Positions 58,620-64,000 of a stretch of 64,000 bases of DNA are shown piece by piece. Position 1 is the first letter of the stretch. Every line of letters begins with the position of its first letter. The notes under the pieces are model-generated. The model was given only the letters and a program-made list of their open reading frames with translations. It was not told the origin of the DNA and ran no database searches. Source of the stretch: Loripinus fragilis (taxonomy: Eukaryota > Mollusca > Bivalvia > Lucinida > Lucinidae); contig OZ026524.1 in assembly GCA_964019695.1 (NCBI GenBank), positions 20,391,509 through 20,455,508 of the forward strand, in the 5' to 3' direction. A program made the translations under genes and the position numbers.

Positions 58620-58750
58620 ATTCAGAGTGCGTAACTTAAAATTAATTTTCTTATTTCTCAACCAAAACATATGTTGTGGGTACTCAAAAGAACTGTCTCG
58701 ATGAGACGGTTCTTTAGAGGACCCAAAACACATTTTTTTAACTGATGGAT
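58620..58750. repeat. Hairpin-bearing repeat (gggtactcaaaagaactg)
   Basis: 'atatgttgtgggtactcaaa' and 'gaactgtctcgatgagacggttc' form a stem-loop. The left flank 'cttatttctcaaccaaaaca' recurs inverted at 46720-46760. Confidence 0.55.
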
Positions 58751-59169
58751 ATGAAAATTATCACAATTTTACGCTAAAAACATTTGCTTAGCTGGCCCTA
58801 TGTGTATGTGCATTGAGAGCAAGGCTGACTTAGGTGAGGAAAACATCTTATTTGCCATGTGCTCAAAGGGTCAGCTAATATTCTAAGTCTCTCTTGACAA
58901 ATATAAAAAAAATGTCGCATTTATGCTGCAATGAGATCTCTGCTCTGCACTGCTGAATCATCCACTAAGGCTGGTGACAAAATTAAATTTGCGACAGCCA
59001 AATCAGTAATTTATCTCCTAAAACGTTCTAATTCAATACAGCTATCTCCAATATTCAAACCATTCAAACACAGGAAATCGTTTTTTCGAGGCTGAACCGA
59101 ACAAATTGCTATGGTTCTTCCCCTGGTACGCAGAGAGGAATGGTAGGCAAAGTCCTTGGAAAAAGATAC
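58751..59169. other. No gene recognised
   Basis: AT-rich; no TIRs, tandem repeats or supported exons. Confidence 0.35.
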
Positions 59170-59373
59170 CTTATATATCGGCCTTGATCTTCAGGGTTTC
59201 TGACCAATTAAGACACAAACCAGCCTGCTCAACTTAAGAGACTTGCTAGAAAGTTGAAATTTCGGAACTAGCAAGTTAAGATATGATACTTTCCACTATG
59301 CAAATAACAAAGGCGCTGATCCTTTGTTGTTCACAAACCCCGAAACCAGGTTTGCTCATCCCGAGGCCCAAAT
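59170..59373. mobile_element. Decayed copy of the 14611 MITE
   Basis: 'cttcagggtttctgaccaat', 'cttgctagaaagttgaaatt', 'gttcacaaaccccgaaacca' and 'gctcatcccgaggcccaaat' match 14611-14847 in order. The central hairpin is eroded. Confidence 0.55.
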
Positions 59374-59624
59374 GTGGGCCCGTACATGGATTTTGAGACA
59401 TATATTTTTTAGTATAAAAGTGGAACCAGTGGTACTCACTATTGGGTTTATGAAATCTATTAGCCAGTGGTACCATTTTTGACCACAAAAAATATATGCC
59501 TTTGAGTATAGTATCATTTACACACCAGAGAGGCAATATAATAAAAATGTTTGTGACACACGCAATCTCTTGATAAAATATTTGATTACCACCTACCCAG
59601 TGTGAGACTGGTACTGTCGTGCCA

Positions 59625-59830
59625 GCCAAGAGTGACAGTGGCGTAATATTTTGCTTACAATTGTTAGGTAAAACATTACTTTGTACACTGCACTTGAGCT
59701 TACGTGGATCGATATATCACTTGTGTATTAATCCTATCCGCAGGATAGGATTAATACACAAGTGATCCATCGATTCCAAGTCCCTGATAACTTTGTAAAC
59801 AAAGCATGACATTACTGTCACTCTTTACGT
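59625..59830. mobile_element. MITE-G with perfect central hairpin
   Basis: Ends aagagtgacagtggcgtaat / cattactgtcactctttacg. The apex cctatccgcaggatagg is extended by 'cacttgtgtattaat' on both sides (59715-59765). Half of it is found at 28655-28790. Confidence 0.78.
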
Positions 59831-60728
59831 AGTCAATATCTACAATAAGGTATCTTTTACACAAGTTATGGCTCCATTTCTGGAATTATCAGTTGCATGA
59901 CAAAGAACCATTTTAAAATTTCAGACATTATAATATTCACCAAGCTTTTACTGAGACAGATTGATCATTATCAACTTCCAGAAGGCACTGCTGCCTTACC
60001 TATTACAGATTAAAGAGTATGTCCAACGGCTAAACGTGACAAAATGAGGCAAAAATCTCTCTTAAATGGTTTGTTTTTTGTTGGCTTGTATTCATTTCCA
60101 GGACAGCTGAACTATAAAGTGCACTCTATACTTTGCAGCAGACTACATTTTCAAATTTTGCCCTGGCCTTGAGAAACCAAATAAAAAGTATAAAAGGTGG
60201 CCAAGATCAGGAATCGATACAATAATGGAAGGTGATTGTACAGCAATAAGATTGTTAAGCAGTAAGACTCGTATTTAAATTGTCTGCCAGCAAATCAAGA
60301 AACCTCAAAAACTGCCATCTGCTGCAGTCTGAAATGTACTTTAAAGATTAAGTCCCCAGAATATATTTTGCAGCAAATGCCAATTTAAAATTTTGCTGTT
60401 TCTTTAAGAGAATGATTGATGCTTTCCTAATCTTGATGATTCTCACATGACATGCTATTTTTTCTGAATTCCAACATCCCCTGGCCCCAAAGTTAAGTAG
60501 GATGGAAAATTCCTGGATGTTATCGGTTATCTTTTCAAAGTACATTCCATCTCTTGGTTTCAGTATGGCCTATATCCGACAGCTGGCTTCTAAACCTAGC
60601 AATCAGGTACATTGTCACTCGTTTTCCCCTCAGAAATGCATTGAGTGAATGTCCAGTCTGAAGATCATTATGAAGTATAATTTTTCTCTGCTCAAGGCCA
60701 CTCTGCCAGTAAATGGCAATTAACGTCA
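59831..60728. other. No gene recognised
   Basis: Contains 'gccaagatcaggaatcgata' like 12175-12195, perhaps a repeat edge. 60260-60365 has 'ctgccagcaaatc' and 'ctgctgcagtctg' words of decayed foldbacks. Open frames here (60348-60744, minus) lack recognisable domains. Confidence 0.4.
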
Positions 60729-60984
60729 TGGTTAATACAGGCAAAGCTATGTAAAATTCAAGGACTTTTCAAGGACTTCTAAAAACCTATACTACAGTGC
60801 ACCAAATAAAGGGACAACAATTTTATACTAATTTTAGTTACATTTACAGGATTAAGTCTTACAGAAAATAGTGAAATTCAAGTACTTTTCAAGGCCTTAT
60901 AGTGATTCTCCAGTACTTTTCAAGGCATATTTCATTTTCAAAGACTTTTCAAAAAAGCCCTTCATATTCAAGTAGCAAACCCTG
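60729..60984 (+). mobile_element. MITE-E copy e, half of the central hairpin deleted
   Basis: 'ggttaatacaggcaaagc' left end and 'agcaaaccctg' right end. After 'ctatactacag' the sequence jumps directly to 'tgcaccaaataaagggacaa'; the left half of the hairpin and adjoining arm are missing. Confidence 0.75.
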
Positions 60985-60985
60985 A

Positions 60986-61412
60986 ACTCTCTGCATGCTG
61001 CGTAATTGTTCATGCTTTTGTTGTCGTCTGCTCACATATTTCAAAATTAACTTATTCAACAAATTCTTTCAGTAACACTATCAGAGTGTCAAACAGTTTG
61101 AATCCAGATCAGGGCCGACATTATGTTGTTTTTTTTTTATTTGATTCTTTACATCCAATCAACAATCTTTCAGTTATATAGGGACGGTTCTTTCCTGGGT
61201 AGAACCAGTACTTAGCTAGGATAAATGTGTCTTGCTCAAGGACCACAACTCAGTGATGCAGGTGAGGCTCGAACCCGCGGCACTTCGGTCTCGAGTCAAG
61301 CACTCTACCACTGAGCCACTGCGCTCCCTCGACATTATGTCGGTCTTGAACTTGGTCCAAACTGTTTGCAAAGGATATCAGCATCAAGTCGCCACAAGCA
61401 AGGAAAGAGTTA
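60986..61412 (+). mobile_element. Foldback MITE-B split by a SINE
   Basis: 'gaactctctgcatgctgcgt', 'gttgtcgtctgctcacatat' and 'tatcagagtgtcaaacagtt' precede, and 'gtcggtcttgaacttggtcc', 'aactgtttgcaaagg' and 'ggaaagagttaa' follow, the SINE at 61126-61329. The insertion is in the inner palindrome (gccgacattatgtcggtc). Confidence 0.85.
61126..61329 (-). mobile_element. tRNA-derived SINE with 10-bp TSD
   Basis: A box 'gcagtggctcagtggtagag', B box 'gcgggttcgagcctcacc', body 'tccttgagcaagacacattt', tail 'gatgtaaagaatcaaataaa'. cgacattatg at 61116-61125 and 61330-61339 is the TSD. About 90% identical by eye to the copy at 33430. Confidence 0.95.
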
Positions 61413-61420
61413 ATCAGCCA

Positions 61421-61480
61421 ATAGTTACTTCCCTTTGAAAGGTAAGATGGCTGACCTATATTTCAAAGGGAAGTAACTAT
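61421..61480. repeat. 60-bp hairpin (atagttacttccctttgaaa)
   Basis: atagttacttccctttgaaa and tttcaaagggaagtaactat are perfect complements around a 20-nt loop. It follows directly after the MITE-B right end. Confidence 0.85.
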
Positions 61481-61627
61481 CTATTGAAAGGAAACTATCA
61501 ATTGGCCAGCCCATGAGATAATGGAACTTATTGCACGTCATGTGTTGAGTCAGTCTTCAACTAACGGAAACCCCAAAATGGGTACTACTAGACCCAGATG
61601 AAATTCCGTAGAAACAGTTTGCTCTTC

Positions 61628-61807
61628 AGGTCACAGACCTGTAAATGTAAAAAGGGCAGTGACTGGCTGAAAAGGTGGGTGGAAGCTCAGCACAATATTT
61701 TTAAGTTGTAAGGTGTTTCATGATTGGTCAATAATAAAACTAGGAAATATATTGTATTTATTAGACGGTTCTATCTTTGCTGTACTTTTTGGAACAACAT
61801 CTCATTG
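61628..61807 (+). repeat. 180-bp direct repeat, copy 1
   Basis: From 'aggtcacagacctgtaaat' to 'ggaacaacatctcattg'. Identical to 63821-64000 except for two changes I can see (gtatttatt/gtatatatt and gtacttttt/gtacgtttt). Start-to-start distance is 2,193 bp. Confidence 0.92.
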
Positions 61808-63820
61808 CTTTTGGTGATTTAGTTTAGTGGTGTGGCTTAGAAAAAAGGACCTTGCATTCTGGTATTTTTTCAGTAGAATTTTCCTCTCATGTAGGGTGCC
61901 CACCTTCAGGGGCCAAAAAGTGGCAAAACATGGCGGTCACCAGGGTATCTCATTCTTGTTTTTTGATTGAACTAGGTCCAATCTGTAACTCTATGGCAGC
62001 CTCATTGTGGTTGAAGAGTTGTGAGGACCACAGCCTACTTAAAAGCTATAATGGAGGTCTATGGAAAAACAATTACAGGTCTGGGCCCTAAAGAAGAATA
62101 TCAGGCCTGTTATGTTGGATACCTTGGCTGCAATGTATGTGACCTGTAATATGTTTTTGATGCATTGTTTTGATTTCAGCAAGTCCAATAATGATTTGAG
62201 CTTTCAAAAAGTTCACTTTTTTAAAACAAAAATCATTAAGACTGCAGAAAAAGAGCCTTATTAGTAGGTAGGGGTGATGGTTGGCTCAGTTTTGCACTAC
62301 ATATTGGACTTGAAGCATGTGAGTTGCACTTCAGCACTATGAGGCTATACTGTAAGCATACTTTCATTTATCGGAAACTCATTGGTTCCCAAATCAGAGC
62401 ATTTGTGTTTTTATTGTTATGCTAAAGCATTTTTTGGAGTGTGTGTTCTTGTGATTGTCAAAATATGGTAAAAAAGGCCCTTTCGCAAGTTTGCGAAAAC
62501 CGCAGTAGTGGTCACTTTATGGAGTTAAACGCAATTTAGTTGAAAAGTGTTCACATGTGTTAAACCCATATTTACATGCTCATTTATTGCCATGTGCCTT
62601 AGTTGAACTCAGAGATGGCACAAGAGACTGTCATATTACCCAATATGACATTGACCTTTGAAAGATTGACCTTTAAATTGAGCAACAGTGTAGAACAACT
62701 TGGAAACCTGTATGATATTGCACTCTCCACTTTGTAAAGTAGAACATTTGGGTCAGTTTGGGTTGATTTGCTGTCCAAATTGACCCTTGACCTTATTGAT
62801 GACCTTGACCTTGATAAGAGGGGCCATTTCATATGGATATATGTATGCGTATTAGTCCGTTTTAATTTTTACTATTCAATCCGGCAACTTAAATGTCACT
62901 TTGAAAAAATGTCATAATGAACTGCAACAGTATACCAGTTCACAGGCATGATTTTACCAAATTGACAGCCTGCCATTTGTAAAATAAGTATTTTGGGCTA
63001 GTATTTTTTAAACTTTGTCAATAATATGATGTTTTCCTTGACCATTTGACCCATTTTACCCCAATTTAAGACAAATAGGTCATTAATTGTAGAAATTGTA
63101 CCCTTTTGACCTATAAAATTGCAAGTGACCTTGACCTTTGACCTCTATGACCTTGATAATTCCCTTTCACTGACCTTGACCTTGCAGCATCCTGGCTGTA
63201 GTAGTTTTTTTCTCCAGCTAGGTCTTTGGAAAAAATGTAAGCGGTCAAAATGCCATGTCGGTGAGCATAGCCCCTCTGCATGGAAACTAGTTTTGCTCTT
63301 CACCCCCTCTGGCTGTTACATAATATTAGCTTTTGTCACCTAAATTAGCAAAAATTGCTTTATTTTGCACAAATGAACCTTTTTATGTGATTAGAAGTTG
63401 ATTTAATGTGTAAAGAAAGTATTATATGTCCCATAGCTAGGAGCAAGTAATTTTGGCCTTGTTAATGGGGGTGGGTGGGGTAACTCCACATTAGACTCAT
63501 GCTGGTAAAGCACATGCATCTTTTTGGTATAGTATATTATAAAGTGGTGTTATAAGCTTATATTAGTGAAATTTAAAGCATTTCTGATATATAATAAAAG
63601 AGATTTAAGAAAATGAATATGTTCACTTTTCCTTTTCATTATTTTGCTGTACAATGAGTTTACCAGTAATATGTGTAGGGGGGTAGGGTTGTTTAAAGGG
63701 TTCCCTAGAATAAGTTTGGGGTAAATGATGCAAACAAACAATATAAATGTGCTTTAAAATGTTTATTAATTTGAATTAAACTATTTTCTTGGTCCTTTGT
63801 CTGAAATGGAATATGGCTTT
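61808..63820. repeat. Interval between direct repeats, with GACCTTGACC-rich part
   Basis: 62620-63200 is rich in 'gaccttgacctt' and 'tgacctttga' on the plus strand, a degenerate low-complexity motif. Frames here (up to 79 residues) have no recognised domain. If the direct repeats are termini of one element, this is its interior. Confidence 0.45.
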
Positions 63821-64000
63821 AGGTCACAGACCTGTAAATGTAAAAAGGGCAGTGACTGGCTGAAAAGGTGGGTGGAAGCTCAGCACAATATTTTTAAGTT
63901 GTAAGGTGTTTCATGATTGGTCAATAATAAAACTAGGAAATATATTGTATATATTAGACGGTTCTATCTTTGCTGTACGTTTTGGAACAACATCTCATTG
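63821..64000 (+). repeat. 180-bp direct repeat, copy 2 (cut by window end)
   Basis: Matches 61628-61807 to the last base of the window, so the true right end lies outside. Confidence 0.92.

Noticed and set aside
61126..61329. Functional tRNA gene
   Set aside because: A and B boxes are present, but no cloverleaf is completed. The sequence continues into a SINE body and tail and is flanked by a TSD.

Overview
The window is AT-rich eukaryotic DNA made almost entirely of repeats. I see no complete protein-coding gene and no bacterial-style operon, ribosome binding site or CRISPR array. tRNA-derived SINEs with target-site duplications (TSDs), many small inverted-repeat elements (MITEs) and bivalve-style tandem-core elements suggest an animal genome, most likely a bivalve mollusc. 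The foldback motif with gatcagcctgc / gcaggctgatc arms is a type I associate with heterodont bivalves. The species assignment is inference.

Layout. 1-7.6 kb: degenerate tandem repeats, a MITE, foldback elements and a decayed Ty3/Gypsy pol relic (4.69-5.49 kb). 8.0-11.15 kb: one large TIR-bounded element filled with short iterated motifs, carrying a SINE. 11.2-24 kb: mostly unique DNA sprinkled with MITEs, a hammerhead-like Penelope remnant (13.46 kb) and two pairs of candidate coding exons (11.67/12.12 kb and 20.97/22.62 kb) with phase-compatible splice sites. 24-29 kb: SINE and MITE clusters. 29.2-31.9 kb: a 42-bp satellite. 32.3-34.2 kb: a foldback element with ~0.5 kb arms and a SINE in its spacer. 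35.2-42.6 kb: a 44-bp satellite split by a 4,493-bp almost perfect palindrome. 42.6-53 kb: SINEs, MITEs and a 31/32-bp satellite. 53.3-58.5 kb: a nested stack (181-bp array > pearl-like element with 150-bp core > iterated 2.8-kb element > SINE and microsatellite). 58.6-64 kb: MITEs, a SINE nested in a foldback element, and a 180-bp direct repeat that runs off the window end.

The main discovery is the palindrome at 37,733-42,225. It begins AGTAGT and ends ACTACT, has a 6-bp TSD (AACAAG), and sits between direct (not inverted) copies of the satellite. Its ~2.2-kb arms differ, as far as I could see, at one base and by 21 bp of GGC-repeat length. At the centre the arms break off inside what looks like the N-terminus of a Polinton/Maverick-type integrase, and the 28-nt spacer continues that reading frame. 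I interpret it as a snapback derivative of a Polinton terminus that inserted as a linear hairpin-like molecule. I do not know of such an element being described.

A second theme is a recurring architecture: unrelated TIR elements (about 0.4-3 kb) whose arms are built of a short iterated word (TCAAGGACTT, TCCATGATTT, ATTCCCAATT, TACCAAATAG, TCTGAATC, GGTAGTTTCC, TTCGGTTT, CCTGGCGGATT).
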